This document shows, in pieces, positions 9,600-21,877 of a stretch of 64,000 nt of DNA. Made by a program: the position numbers and the translations under genes. This DNA is from JASLDZ01 sp964242625 (GTDB lineage Bacteria; Pseudomonadota; Alphaproteobacteria; Caulobacterales; Caulobacteraceae), in contig CAXTAO010000002.1 of assembly GCA_964242625.1 (NCBI GenBank), forward strand, positions 124,001 through 188,000, in the 5' to 3' direction. The notes under the pieces were generated by a model. That model was not told the DNA's origin and did no database searches. It worked only from the letters and a program-made list of their open reading frames with translations. Each line of letters begins with the position of its first letter. Position 1 is the stretch's first letter.

Positions 9600-10913
9600 T
9601 CAGCCGAGGTCGGCGCCCAGCCCGCGCATGAGCGCCACGAAAGTGGGGAAGCTCGTGGCGATCATGCCGGGCTCCTCCACCTCTACGGGGCGTCGCGCGC
9701 CGAGCCCCAGGACGAGGTGGCTCATGGCGACGCGATGGTCGCCGCCCGTGGCGACGATCGCGCCGCCCTCCGGCGCACCGCCGCAGCCGTGCACGACGAG
9801 GCCGTCCGCCTCCTCCTCCACCTCGACGCCGCAGGCCCGCAGGCCCGCGACCATGAGCGCGATGCGGTCGCTCTCCTTGACCCGCAGCTCGGAGACGCCC
9901 CGCATGACGGTGACGCCTTGCGCAAACGCCGCCAGCGCGGCCAGCACCGGGTACTCGTCGATCATCGACGGCGCGCGCTCCGGCGGGACGACAACGCCGC
10001 GCAACGCGCCATGGCGCGCCACGAGGTCGCCTACCGGCTCGCCGCCCTCTTCGCGCGCGCGCTCGATGCGCAGGTCGGCCCCCATCTCGCGCAGGGTGTC
10101 GTAGAGACCGGTCCGCAGCGGGTTAAGGAGCACGCCCTCGACCCGCACCTCCGAACCCGGGACGACGAGGGCCGCGGCCACGGGGAAGGCGGCGGAGGAG
10201 GGGTCGCCCGGCACGCGCACCCGCGCCCCGGACAGGCGCTGGCCGCCGCGCACGCTCGCGCGACGTTCGCCGCCGTCGTCGGTGATCCGAACCTCCCCGC
10301 CGAAGACGCGGATCATGCGCTCGGTGTGGTCGCGAGTGGGCTCGGGCTCGAGCACGGTGGTGACGCCCTCGGCCCCGAGCCCCGCCAGGAGCACCGCGGA
10401 CTTCACCTGGGCGGAGGCGACCGGCAGGCGGTAGTCGATCGCGCGCAGGGCGCCGCCGCGAACACGCGCGGGGAGGAGGTCGCCGGGGCGCGCCGACACC
10501 TCCGCGCCCATCTCGCGCAGCGGGGCCCAGACGCGGCCCATGGGGCGGCGCTGAAGCGAGGCGTCGCCGGTGAACACCGGGGCGATCGGGAATGCGGCCG
10601 CGGCGCCCATGATCAACCGCACCGCAGTGCCGGCGTTGCCGCAGTCGACCACCGCTGCGGGCTCGGTGAAGCCGCCGTGGCCCGTCACCGTCCAGCGCCC
10701 CTCGCCCGTGTGCGCGACATCCGCCCCGAACAGGCGCATAGCCGCCGCGGTCGCGCGTACGTCGTCGCCCTCTAGGAGCCCCTCCACCTCGGTCCGGCCG
10801 TGGGCGAGCGCGCCCAGCATCAGCGCGCGGTGAGAGATCGACTTGTCGCCCGGCGCCCGCACCGAGCCGCGCAGCGGACTCCCGGGTCGCGCGGCGAGAC
10901 GATCAACGCTCAT
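9600..10913 (-). CDS. aroA: 3-phosphoshikimate 1-carboxyvinyltransferase (EPSP synthase), class II type
   Basis: 437 residues. It joins phosphoenolpyruvate to shikimate-3-phosphate in the shikimate pathway, in the cytoplasm. The N-terminus carries PGDKSISHRALMLGALAHG, and RRPMGR and DEYPVLAALAAFAQG follow. Motifs typical of class II (CP4-like) enzymes are present: SAQVKSAVL, RDHTERM, GDPSSAAFP and NPLRTGL. The phosphoenolpyruvate loop reads GNAGTAVRL, with Gly where CP4 has Ala. The start is ATG 10913, preceded by GGAGG; the open frame continues upstream as arginine-rich shadow sequence and is not coding. It is divergent from the FYDLN-acid gene. Confidence 0.95.
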   Translation of the reverse strand: MSVDRLAARPGSPLRGSVRAPGDKSISHRALMLGALAHGRTEVEGLLEGDDVRATAAAMRLFGADVAHTGEGRWTVTGHGGFTEPAAVVDCGNAGTAVRLIMGAAAAFPIAPVFTGDASLQRRPMGRVWAPLREMGAEVSARPGDLLPARVRGGALRAIDYRLPVASAQVKSAVLLAGLGAEGVTTVLEPEPTRDHTERMIRVFGGEVRITDDGGERRASVRGGQRLSGARVRVPGDPSSAAFPVAAALVVPGSEVRVEGVLLNPLRTGLYDTLREMGADLRIERAREEGGEPVGDLVARHGALRGVVVPPERAPSMIDEYPVLAALAAFAQGVTVMRGVSELRVKESDRIALMVAGLRACGVEVEEEADGLVVHGCGGAPEGGAIVATGGDHRVAMSHLVLGLGARRPVEVEEPGMIATSFPTFVALMRGLGADLG

Positions 10914-11023
10914 GGTACGGCCTCCGCGGGACGGCCGGCCGAGCGGCGCGTGCGTTTTGACAGCGCTCCCGCGCGCGTGGCAAGGGAGCCGCCGCCCGCC
11001 GTTTTCCCCCGCATGAGGACCAC

Positions 11024-11476
11024 TTGGCCAACCCAGAGCTCGGGACCAAGCAGATCTGCCCGAACTGCCAGACGAAGTTCTACGACCTGAACCGCCGTCC
11101 GGCCCACTGCCCCAAGTGCGCCACCGACTTCGACCCCGAGGACGCCCTGCGCTCGCGGCGTACCCGCTCGCGCGTGTCGCCCGCCGACATGGCCGACGAC
11201 GAGCCCAAGCCCGCGCCCGTGCACGACGAGGCTGACGATCAGGAGGACGAAGAGGAGGCCACGCCCGAGATCGATCAGGTGGTCGACGAACCGGCGGCTG
11301 GCGCCGACGACGAGGACGCCGCCGAACCCGGCGCCGCCGAGCCCGACTTCCCCGCCGACGGCGAGGACGAGGACGAGGAGGCCGCCGACGTCCCCTTCCT
11401 CGAGGAAGGGGACGACGACGACCTGGCCGAGGACGATCTCCAGGCGCTTCCCGAAGAGGGCGAGGAGGAGCGCTGA
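11024..11476 (+). CDS. TIGR02300/FYDLN acid family zinc-ribbon protein
   Basis: 150 residues. The N-terminus has a zinc ribbon, CPNC and CPKC, around the family signature FYDLNRRP. The remainder is extremely acidic and low-complexity, with runs of Asp and Glu. This family is characteristic of alphaproteobacteria, often beside aroA or a tRNA gene as here, and has no assigned function. The start is TTG at 11024 with GAGG six bases upstream; the nearby ATG at 11013 is out of frame. It is probably a cytoplasmic protein with a metal-binding head and disordered acidic tail. Confidence 0.88.
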   Translation: MANPELGTKQICPNCQTKFYDLNRRPAHCPKCATDFDPEDALRSRRTRSRVSPADMADDEPKPAPVHDEADDQEDEEEATPEIDQVVDEPAAGADDEDAAEPGAAEPDFPADGEDEDEEAADVPFLEEGDDDDLAEDDLQALPEEGEEER

Positions 11477-11599
11477 ACAGCGCTTGATCTGGCGGAACCT
11501 CCGACATAGGTTCCGCCGCCTCGCGCCGGGCGGCCCGCCAGAGCCGCCTCGATCCCCGGCGCAGACACCGTTTCGCTCCCGGCTCCAGGCCGGAAGCGC

Positions 11600-11675
11600 G
11601 GGGCTATAGCTCAGCTGGTAGAGCGCTTGAATGGCATTCAAGAGGTCAGCGGTTCGACTCCGCTTAGCTCCACCA
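11600..11675 (+). tRNA. tRNA-Ala (GGC anticodon)
   Basis: A complete 76-base cloverleaf including an encoded CCA. The acceptor stem GGGGCTA pairs with TAGCTCC and includes the G3:U70 wobble that identifies tRNA-Ala. The D arm is AGCTCAGCTGGTAGAGC. The anticodon stem CTTGA/TCAAG holds the loop ATGGCAT, so the anticodon is GGC and reads GCC and GCU. The T arm contains GGTTCGACTCC. A strong terminator follows seven bases later. Confidence 0.98.
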
Positions 11676-11682
11676 AATTAGC

Positions 11683-11712
11683 AAGGGCCCGGCGGGCGAC
11701 CGCCGGGCCCTT
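11683..11712 (+). terminator. Rho-independent terminator after tRNA-Ala
   Basis: An 11-bp perfect GC stem (GGGCCCGGCGG / CCGCCGGGCCC) with a GCGA tetraloop is flanked by AA and TTTG. It directly follows the tRNA and ends its transcript. The same GCGA tetraloop design is used by the terminators at 29322 and 30383. Confidence 0.85.
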
Positions 11713-11829
11713 TGCCCATGCGACAAGGGGCGACACCGCTGTCATCGGTCAGGGCTTGAGCGGCCGCCCGCACTGGGCGACGGTCGCGGCGCCGGCGTGC
11801 ACGCCGAGGCGCGGGAGCTCTTGTCCGGC

Positions 11830-12873
11830 ATGACGGTCGCGACGATCACCGAGGAGCCGGCCGGGCGCGCCCGGACCACCCCGACCTCCCCGGAGGAGAT
11901 CGTGGCCGTCGACATCGGCGGCACGCATGCGCGGTTCGCGCTGGCGGAGGTGGCGGGAGGCCGCGTGAGGTCGCTGGCGCACGCGACCGTGCTCAAGGCG
12001 GCCGAGCACGCCAGCCTGCAGCTCGCCTGGGCGCACTTCGCCGAGATCGTCGGCCGCCCCTTGCCGCGCGCGGCGGGCATAGCTCTGGCGGGGCCGGTGG
12101 TGGGCGAGGTGCTGCAGCTCACCAACAACCCGTGGGTGATCCGCCCCGCCCTTATCCAGGAGCGGCTGGGCGTCGACCGCTACGCTCTGGTGAACGACTT
12201 CGGAGCGATCGGTCACGCGGTGGACCAGCTGGGCCGCGAGCACTTTCGCCACCTGTGCGGCCCCGAGCACGACCTGCCGGCCGAGGGAGTGGTCAGCATC
12301 CTCGGCCCCGGCACGGGATTGGGCGTGGCGCAGCTCGTGCGGCGCGAGGGCCGCAGCCAGGTGGTCGAGACCGAGGGCGGACACGTCGACTTCGCCCCGC
12401 TCGACACGCTGGAGGACGGCATACTGCGCCGGCTGCGGCTGAACTACCGCCGGGTCTCCACCGAGCGCCTGGTCTCCGGCCCCGGCCTCGCCAACATCTA
12501 CGAGGCGCTGGCGGGGCTGGAAGGCCACCCCGTCCAGCCGCTCGACAACAAGGAGCTGTGGGCGCTGGCGCTGTCGGGCCAGGACCCGTTGGCGGCCGCC
12601 GCGTTCGACCGGTTCTGCCTAGCGCTGGGATCTGTCGCGGGGGACGTGGCGCTGGCGCAGGGGGCGACAGCGGTGGTCATCGCCGGAGGGCTGGGGCTGC
12701 GCATCGCCGACAAGCTGCCGCTCTCCGGCTTCGAGAACCGCTTCCACGCCAAGGGCCGCTTCGAGAACCGGATGCGCGAGATGCCGGTCAAGCTGATCAC
12801 CCATCCCGAGCCCGGTCTGTTCGGCGCGGCAGGGGCCTTCGCGCACCAGTTCGGGGCGGCGGCGCCCGACTAG
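11830..12873 (+). CDS. glk: Glucokinase
   Basis: 347 residues from ATG 11830; an in-frame GTG at 11797 would add 11. It phosphorylates glucose with ATP to glucose-6-phosphate. It belongs to the bacterial Glk family (Pfam glucokinase): the phosphate-1 loop is DIGGTHARFAL, the glucose region includes ALVNDFGAIGHAV, and the adenosine loop is GPGTGLGVA. The C-terminal VVIAGGLGLRIADKLP matches the end of the fold. The N-terminal 20 residues before IVAVDIGG are poorly conserved in character, so the exact start is uncertain. The TAG stop shares CTAG with the convergent DUF2891 gene. Confidence 0.9.
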   Translation: MTVATITEEPAGRARTTPTSPEEIVAVDIGGTHARFALAEVAGGRVRSLAHATVLKAAEHASLQLAWAHFAEIVGRPLPRAAGIALAGPVVGEVLQLTNNPWVIRPALIQERLGVDRYALVNDFGAIGHAVDQLGREHFRHLCGPEHDLPAEGVVSILGPGTGLGVAQLVRREGRSQVVETEGGHVDFAPLDTLEDGILRRLRLNYRRVSTERLVSGPGLANIYEALAGLEGHPVQPLDNKELWALALSGQDPLAAAAFDRFCLALGSVAGDVALAQGATAVVIAGGLGLRIADKLPLSGFENRFHAKGRFENRMREMPVKLITHPEPGLFGAAGAFAHQFGAAAPD

Positions 12874-13858
12874 GCGCCCGCGCCCAGCGCCAGGAGGGCG
12901 TAGGTCGCCAGCCAGTGCTCGCCCGCGTAGTCGTCGGCGAGATGCGGCAGGCTGGCGTGGAGGTGGCGCTCGGCCGACTTCAGCATCTGCGCGCGGCGGG
13001 TGCGGTCGCCCTCGTGCGCGAGGAGCTCGCGCCAGCACCAGGCGCGGGACAGGTTCAGGCCGTCGAGGTGGGCGAGCCGCCCGTCGGTGCGGTCCGACAC
13101 GCGCGCCGGGGTGAGGAGCTGGGCGCGGGCGTCGAGGTCGGGCAGGAACGCCGCCCACCAGGCCGCGAACGCTTCCGGCCGCAGCACCCGCGACATCAGG
13201 ACCGCCTCGCACAGCGTGGGCGAGAGGAAGTCCTCGCCGGACGGCTCCCACGCCTGGGCGTCGGCGTCCGGTGCGAACCAGCGGTGCGCGGCCTCCGCGA
13301 TCAGCGCGGCGAGCGGGGGGTCGCGGCCCCCCGCGGCCCAGTCGTGCGCTAGCACGAGCGCGAAGGCCGTGTTGGCGTGCACGCCGTGGCGCACCGGATA
13401 CAGCAGGCGCGGCAGGTAGAGGCGCAGGCGCGCCGCGAACTCCGCCGCGAGCGGCCGCAGCGCGCCGGCCCACGGCGCGTCGTGGCGCGCGAGCTCGGCG
13501 TCCAGTGCGAGGAGCCAGGCCCAGCCATAGGGCCGCTCGAACCCCGCGGACCCGGGGCGCCGCATGTAGGCGAGCTCGGCGGCGACCGCCTCCGGCGTGA
13601 ACAGGGCGCCCGCCCGCGCCCTGATGTCGTCCGCCGCCGGCAGCGCGGGGTGGAGGCGCAGGAGGCGCAGCACCTGCCACCAGCCGTGGACGCAGGAGTG
13701 CCAGTCGAACGAGCCGTAGAAGACCGGATGGAGTTCGCGCGGGCTCCGCACGTCGTCGGGACCGGCCATCACGTGGTCCAGCTTGTAGGGCCACTCGCGG
13801 CCGAGGTGGCCGAAGGTGAGCGCGGCGAAGCGTGCGGCCAGGGCGGGGGTGAGCGCGG

Positions 13859-13862
<4 letters not shown>
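12870..13862 (-). CDS. DUF2891 family protein
   Basis: The core has HPVFYGSFDWHSCVHGWW, the hallmark of DUF2891, a probable alpha-helical-barrel protein of unknown function. The first standard starts in frame are GTG 13772 and ATG 13769, but translation upstream of them gives LTPALAARFAAL and GREWPYKLDHV, which fits the family's N-terminus. I therefore extend the gene to a CTG at 13862 (330 residues), which overlaps the TGA of the upstream oxoprolinase gene; an ATT at 13868 with GGAGG just before it is an alternative. The arrangement suggests an operon and coupled translation. The family assignment is firm; the start is not. Confidence 0.75.
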
Positions 13863-17647
<3,785 letters not shown>

Positions 17648-17735
17648 GGCCGGGCACGGTTGACGCGCGCCTCCGGCTCCGCCCTATGCCGCGGCCGACC
17701 CGCGAGACCCCGGGCGGCCGAGGACCGTCCAGCCG

Positions 17736-18353
17736 ATGCTGTCGCCCGCGGAGCCGCCCTTCATCGTGGGCCTGGGAGGAGCGACCCGCGCGGGGTCGTC
17801 GAGCGAGAACGCCGTCCGCGCCGCCCTGGCCCACGCCGAGGCCCTGGGTGCGCGCGTCCGGCTGTTCGACGGACCGAGCCTCGAGCGCCTGCCGCACTTC
17901 GCGCCCGAGCGCGCCGATCGATCAGCCGAGCAGGCGGAGTTCGTCGACGCCGTGCGCGCCGCGGACGGGCTGATGGTGGGGGCTCCGGCCTATCACGGCG
18001 GCATGTCGGGTCTTGTGAAGAACGCGCTCGACCTGCTGGAGGACCTGCGTGACGACGCGCGCCCCTATCTGCACGGCCGCGCGGTCGGGCTCGTCGTCAC
18101 CTCGGCGGGGTGGCAGGCGGGCGGCGTTACGCTCAGCGCCCTGCGCGATGTGGTGCATGCGCTGCGCGGCTGGCCGACGCCCGCCGGGGCGGCCTTCAAC
18201 ACTGGGGCGGGACCGCTGTTCGGTGCGGACGGGCGCGCGGTCGATCCGCGCACGGATGAGATGCTGGCCCTTGTCGCGCGGCAGGTCGTGGGCTTCGCGC
18301 GCATGGCGCGTGGGGAGGGCGGCGGGGCGCTCGAAGGCCGCGGCGACCAGTAG
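17736..18353 (+). CDS. NADPH-dependent FMN reductase family protein
   Basis: 205 residues with a flavodoxin-like fold. GLGGATRAGSSSENAV near residue 12 is the FMN phosphate-binding loop, and GAPAYHGGMSGLVKNALD near residue 80 is the family's isoalloxazine-side motif. These cytoplasmic enzymes reduce FMN, quinones or azo and chromate compounds with NAD(P)H. The start is ATG 17736. It is divergent from the oxoprolinase gene across an 88-base gap and may be co-transcribed with the small gene downstream. The substrate cannot be predicted. Confidence 0.85.
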   Translation: MLSPAEPPFIVGLGGATRAGSSSENAVRAALAHAEALGARVRLFDGPSLERLPHFAPERADRSAEQAEFVDAVRAADGLMVGAPAYHGGMSGLVKNALDLLEDLRDDARPYLHGRAVGLVVTSAGWQAGGVTLSALRDVVHALRGWPTPAGAAFNTGAGPLFGADGRAVDPRTDEMLALVARQVVGFARMARGEGGGALEGRGDQ

Positions 18354-18408
18354 GGAACGGCCCCCCGCTCGGGCGGTTGAAACGGCGTCAGCCTTGCGAG
18401 ATGCCGAG

Positions 18409-18633
18409 ATGAGCGCCGTCGACCTGCCCCGCTTCGCCGAACGGATCCGGGCGGCCGCCGAGAGGGCGGCCGATCTCCAGGTCTCGGCGTCCAACACCGA
18501 CCTGATCTTCAGCCGCGAGGGCTACGGCACGGGCCGGTCCGAGTCGGTGCCGTTCCCGGCCCTTTTCCTGCGCGATGACGATGTGGTGGCCCAGGCGCTG
18601 GACCGATTGCTGGGCGCGTCCGTCCCGGGCTGA
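18409..18633 (+). CDS. Small conserved-looking hypothetical protein
   Basis: 74 residues beginning at ATG 18409. The sequence is mixed and non-repetitive, with an amphipathic helix (about 5-25), a predicted strand SNTDLIFSREG and a C-terminal helix. It lies 55 bases after the FMN reductase on the same strand and ends 15 bases before the convergent Crp/Fnr gene. Codon use has the GC-rich third positions of its neighbours, which supports coding. I do not recognise a family. Confidence 0.5.
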   Translation: MSAVDLPRFAERIRAAAERAADLQVSASNTDLIFSREGYGTGRSESVPFPALFLRDDDVVAQALDRLLGASVPG

Positions 18634-18648
18634 CCGACGCAGGCCCGT

Positions 18649-19395
18649 TCAGCGCTGGCCCGGGGCGTAGTGCGCGAAAGCGCAGATCGCCGGCCAGTCG
18701 GGCAGGCTCAGCTTGCGCCCTTCCAGTGCGATCAGCCTTGCCGCCCGCAACGTCTGGAGCGTGCGGTTGACGTGGACGACGGAGAGGCCGGTCACTTCCG
18801 CAAGCTCCTCCTGCGTAAGAGGGAGGGCCAAGCGCTCGGCGGGGCGGCCCGCACCGGCGCGGACCGCCAGCGTGCAGAAAAGGTGGGCCATCCGCTCCGA
18901 CGCGGTCCTTCGCCCAAGGCTGGCGGCGTGGGCCAGGGTGGCTGCATGACCTTGCGCCGAGAGCTGCATCACCAGCGTGCGGACGGCCGCGTCGGCGTCG
19001 ACCAGCTCGCGCAGCCGTGTGCGCGGAGCGCACGCGACGATGCAGGAGGTCACAGCTGTGAGGCCGTAGCCAGGCGGGTCGCAGGCGACGCGCTCAGGGT
19101 CGCAGAGATCGCCGGCCAGGAACACCGCCGACAGGTGACGGCGCCCCTGGAACAGCAGCGAGGACCGCACCGCCCAGCCTTCGAGAATAAGGTGGACCTG
19201 GCCTGAGGGTTCGCCCTCGGCTGCGATGTCGCGCCGCGGCTTGATGCTACGCACGGTCTCGAAGGCCGCCTCGAAGGCGTCCAGGACGGCGGGCTTGGCG
19301 CCTCGAGTCGGAGCGCCGCCGTCGGCGAGGGCGCGACGGACCCGGACACGCAGGTCGGACCCCTCAAGCGCGCTCGACGACATCCTCTCGCTCAT
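18649..19395 (-). CDS. Crp/Fnr family transcriptional regulator (1)
   Basis: 248 residues. Residues about 45-140 form a cyclic-nucleotide-binding-like jelly roll (GQVHLILEGWAVRSSLLFQGRR). The C-terminus is a winged helix with LTQEELAEVTGLSVVHVNRTL as the recognition region. The N-terminal cysteine cluster of classic Fnr is missing, and the cAMP-binding RS/T pair is not evident, so the effector is unknown. This architecture is common in Caulobacterales and rhizobia. It is divergent from a second Crp/Fnr gene across 203 bases, which suggests autoregulation or cross-regulation. Confidence 0.88.
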   Translation of the reverse strand: MSERMSSSALEGSDLRVRVRRALADGGAPTRGAKPAVLDAFEAAFETVRSIKPRRDIAAEGEPSGQVHLILEGWAVRSSLLFQGRRHLSAVFLAGDLCDPERVACDPPGYGLTAVTSCIVACAPRTRLRELVDADAAVRTLVMQLSAQGHAATLAHAASLGRRTASERMAHLFCTLAVRAGAGRPAERLALPLTQEELAEVTGLSVVHVNRTLQTLRAARLIALEGRKLSLPDWPAICAFAHYAPGQR

Positions 19396-19598
19396 GGCGA
19401 TGCGTTAACAAAGTGCGCGCCAAGCGAGGCCGTTCGTACGCAAGCGGACTAAGCTGGGACACCCGCGACAGCGACGCTTCATCGCAGGCGCGGAAAAGCC
19501 CATGAATTGACCGTGCCGCGGGCTCTGGAAACGCTACAGAACTTCTGGGAACTAAGGGCGGGCCGCTGAGAACGCGTCTTCGGCCGCCGGGAGCCGTC
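19396..19598. promoter_or_regulatory. Divergent promoter region between two Crp/Fnr genes
   Basis: 203 bases with no open frame of interest. It is less GC-rich than its surroundings (GCGTTAACAAAG near 19404, CATGAATTGACC near 19501, GAACTTCTGGGAAC near 19543). No perfect TTGAT-N4-ATCAA or TGTGA-N6-TCACA site was seen. It must hold the promoters of both regulators. I could not assign -35/-10 boxes with confidence. Confidence 0.4.
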
Positions 19599-20312
19599 GT
19601 GAGCCCAGATCAGTCGAGCACCCGCAACCGCCTGCTCGCGCTCGCGCCGTCATCCGCCTTCGCGCGCTTAGCGCAGGTCCTGCAGCCGATGGAGCTGGAG
19701 CGGGGCCGCCGCCTGTGCGAGCCCGGCGATCCCACCGACACGGTCGTCTTCCCCGAACGCGGCATCATCTCAAAGGTCGCCGTCTCCCCGGAAGGCGAGC
19801 GGGTCGAAGCCGGCCTCGTGGGCTGGGAAGGGTTCGCCCCTTGCGAAATCATGCTGGGGTGCTGCGCCTCCGCCTTTAGCGTCAACGTGCAGAGCGGGGG
19901 CGAGGGTTGGTCGATCGACGCCGACGACCTCGCCGCGATCGCCCGAGCTGAACCTGAATTCGACGCGCTGCTTCGGCGTTTCCTGCACGTCTGCATGGTC
20001 CAGAGCGCCTACACCGGCCTGTCGAACGCGGTGCACTCGGTCAATGTGCGGCTCGCGCGCTGGATTCTCATGTGCGACGACCGCTCGGAGAATTTGGGAA
20101 TGCCGCTGACGCACGAGTTCGTTTCCGTGATGTTGGCTGTGCGCCGGCCGACCGTCACCACCGCCCTGCACGAACTCGAGGGCGAGGGGCTGATCCGAAC
20201 GGAGCGCGCCTGCATCACCGTGCGCGACCGACGCAGGCTGGAAGCCTTCGCCGCCGATGCCTACGGCCGGCCGGAGGACGAGTACCGTCGGCTCATCGGC
20301 CCGATCCGCTAG
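19599..20312 (+). CDS. Crp/Fnr family transcriptional regulator (2)
   Basis: 237 residues from GTG 19599, preceded by GGGAG. The sensor domain includes RRLCEPGDPTDTVVFPERG and GEGWSIDADDLAAI; the DNA-binding end has LTHEFVSVMLAVRRPTVTTAL, a clear helix-turn-helix. This subfamily resembles the many alphaproteobacterial Crp/Fnr proteins whose ligand is unknown. It lacks the Fnr-type N-terminal cysteines, although a CC pair occurs near residue 87. It is transcribed away from the first Crp/Fnr gene and toward the beta-glucosidase gene. Confidence 0.87.
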   Translation: MSPDQSSTRNRLLALAPSSAFARLAQVLQPMELERGRRLCEPGDPTDTVVFPERGIISKVAVSPEGERVEAGLVGWEGFAPCEIMLGCCASAFSVNVQSGGEGWSIDADDLAAIARAEPEFDALLRRFLHVCMVQSAYTGLSNAVHSVNVRLARWILMCDDRSENLGMPLTHEFVSVMLAVRRPTVTTALHELEGEGLIRTERACITVRDRRRLEAFAADAYGRPEDEYRRLIGPIR

Positions 20313-20316
20313 CCGG

Positions 20317-20351
20317 CGCTTAGCCGACCGTTGCCTCCGATGGGCTAAGCG
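20317..20351. promoter_or_regulatory. Inverted repeat CGCTTAGCC/GGCTAAGCG before the GH1 gene
   Basis: A 9-bp perfect inverted repeat with 17 bases between its arms lies just after the Crp/Fnr stop. A further GGCTAA occurs at 20354. The spacing and lack of a T tract argue against a normal terminator. It may be an operator for the beta-glucosidase gene or a weak stem that ends the regulator mRNA. Confidence 0.35.
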
Positions 20352-20412
20352 GGGCTAATGGCGCGAACGCCGTAAGGCGCGTCGCGGGCGAACCGGCCCT
20401 GGGGGAGGACAC

Positions 20413-21852
20413 ATGCATCGTCGGGATCTACTCAAGGGCGTGGCGTTGGGCGGCGCGGCGGCGGCGGCGACCGAAGCCGGCGGCGCGCAGGCGCAGACCC
20501 CGGCGGGCGGGCCCGAGCGGCGCTTCCCGGCCGGCTTCCAATGGGGGTGCGCGACCGCCTCTTACCAGATCGAGGGCGCCGTACACGAGGACGGTCGCGG
20601 CGAGACCATCTGGGACGTGTTCTCCCACACCCCGGGCAAGGTCGCCAACAACGCCACGGGCGACGTGGCCTGCGACAGCTACCATCGCTACAAGGATGAC
20701 GCCCGTCTGCTCAAGGACATGGGCGTCTCCACCTACCGCATGTCGCTCGCCTGGTCGCGGATCTTCCCGCAGGGGCGCGGCCAGCCCAACGCCAAGGGCG
20801 TCGACTACTATAACCGCGTGGTCGACAACCTTCTGGCCCAGGGAATCACGCCCTACGTCACCATGTTCCACTGGGACCTGCCGTCGGCCCTGCCGGGCGA
20901 GTGGCGCAACCGCGACACCGCCTACGCCTTCGGCGACTACGCGGGCTACATGGCGGGCAAGCTCTCCGACCGGGTGCAGCACTTCTTCACGGTCAACGAG
21001 CTGCGCTGCTTCACCGACATCGGCCACCAGGAAGGCCGCCACGCGCCGGGCCTGCGGCTGCCGCAGGCCGAGGTGAACCAGGTGCGTCACCACGGCGTCC
21101 TGGCGCACGGTCTAGGCGTCCAGGCGATCCGCGCCCACGCGCGCCCCGGCACCATGGTCGGCTTGGCCGACAACTCGGCCATCTTCATGCCGGTGATCGA
21201 AACGCCCGAGCACATCCATGCGGCCCGGACCGCCACGCGGGAGGAGAACGCCATGTTCCTCACCGCCATTATGGAAGGCCGCTACACCGATCGTTACCTG
21301 AAGACGCAGGGGGCCGCGGCGCCCAAGGTGCAGGCCGGCGACATGCGCATCATCGGCTCGCCTTTGGATTTCGTCGGGATCAATTGCTACACCGGCAACC
21401 ACGTCAGGGCGTCGGGCGAGTCCGAGGCCGAGTACGTGGTGCTCAAGGACCTGCCGCACTCGCCGCGGATGATCTCGCCTTGGCTCTACGTGAAGCCGGG
21501 CTCGCTCTACTGGGCGGTGCGCAACACCGCCGACCTGTGGCGCCCGAAGGCGATGTACATCACCGAGAACGGCTGCTCGGCGGACGACGTGGTGTTGCCG
21601 GGCGGGCACGTCGACGACGGTGACCGTATCGAATACCTGCGCTCCTACATCGGCCAGCTGCAGCGGGCCACCTCCGAGGGCCTCCCGGTCAAGGGTTACT
21701 TCCTGTGGAGTTTGATGGACAATTTCGAGTGGGCGGACGGCTACACCAACCCGTTCGGCGTCCACCACGTCGACTACGCGACCCAGACGCGCACGCCCAA
21801 GCTGTCGGCGCTCTGGTACCGCGAGCTGATCCGGCGCAACGGCCTGGTCTAG
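20413..21852 (+). CDS. Tat-exported GH1 family beta-glucosidase
   Basis: 479 residues. The N-terminus MHRRDLLKG plus an Ala-rich stretch is a twin-arginine signal, so the enzyme is exported folded to the periplasm. The (beta/alpha)8 GH1 fold is clear: FQWGCATASYQIEGA near residue 43, MFHWDLPSALPGEW, the acid/base region FTVNELRCF, the nucleophile in YITENGCS, and the aglycone-end LMDNFEWADGY. The acid/base motif is TVNEL where GH1 normally has TxNEP; the glutamate is kept. It hydrolyses beta-glucosides; the exact substrate is unknown. GGGGGAGG precedes the ATG. A Tat signal on GH1 is uncommon, since most members are cytoplasmic. Confidence 0.92.
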   Translation: MHRRDLLKGVALGGAAAAATEAGGAQAQTPAGGPERRFPAGFQWGCATASYQIEGAVHEDGRGETIWDVFSHTPGKVANNATGDVACDSYHRYKDDARLLKDMGVSTYRMSLAWSRIFPQGRGQPNAKGVDYYNRVVDNLLAQGITPYVTMFHWDLPSALPGEWRNRDTAYAFGDYAGYMAGKLSDRVQHFFTVNELRCFTDIGHQEGRHAPGLRLPQAEVNQVRHHGVLAHGLGVQAIRAHARPGTMVGLADNSAIFMPVIETPEHIHAARTATREENAMFLTAIMEGRYTDRYLKTQGAAAPKVQAGDMRIIGSPLDFVGINCYTGNHVRASGESEAEYVVLKDLPHSPRMISPWLYVKPGSLYWAVRNTADLWRPKAMYITENGCSADDVVLPGGHVDDGDRIEYLRSYIGQLQRATSEGLPVKGYFLWSLMDNFEWADGYTNPFGVHHVDYATQTRTPKLSALWYRELIRRNGLV

Positions 21853-21877
21853 CGAGGGCGCAGCCCGCCGCGGCCGC

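Noticed and set aside
10914..11507. Upstream extension of aroA
   Set aside because: The extension is Arg/Pro-rich, overlaps the FYDLN-acid gene on the other strand, and AroA begins properly at ATG 10913 after GGAGG.
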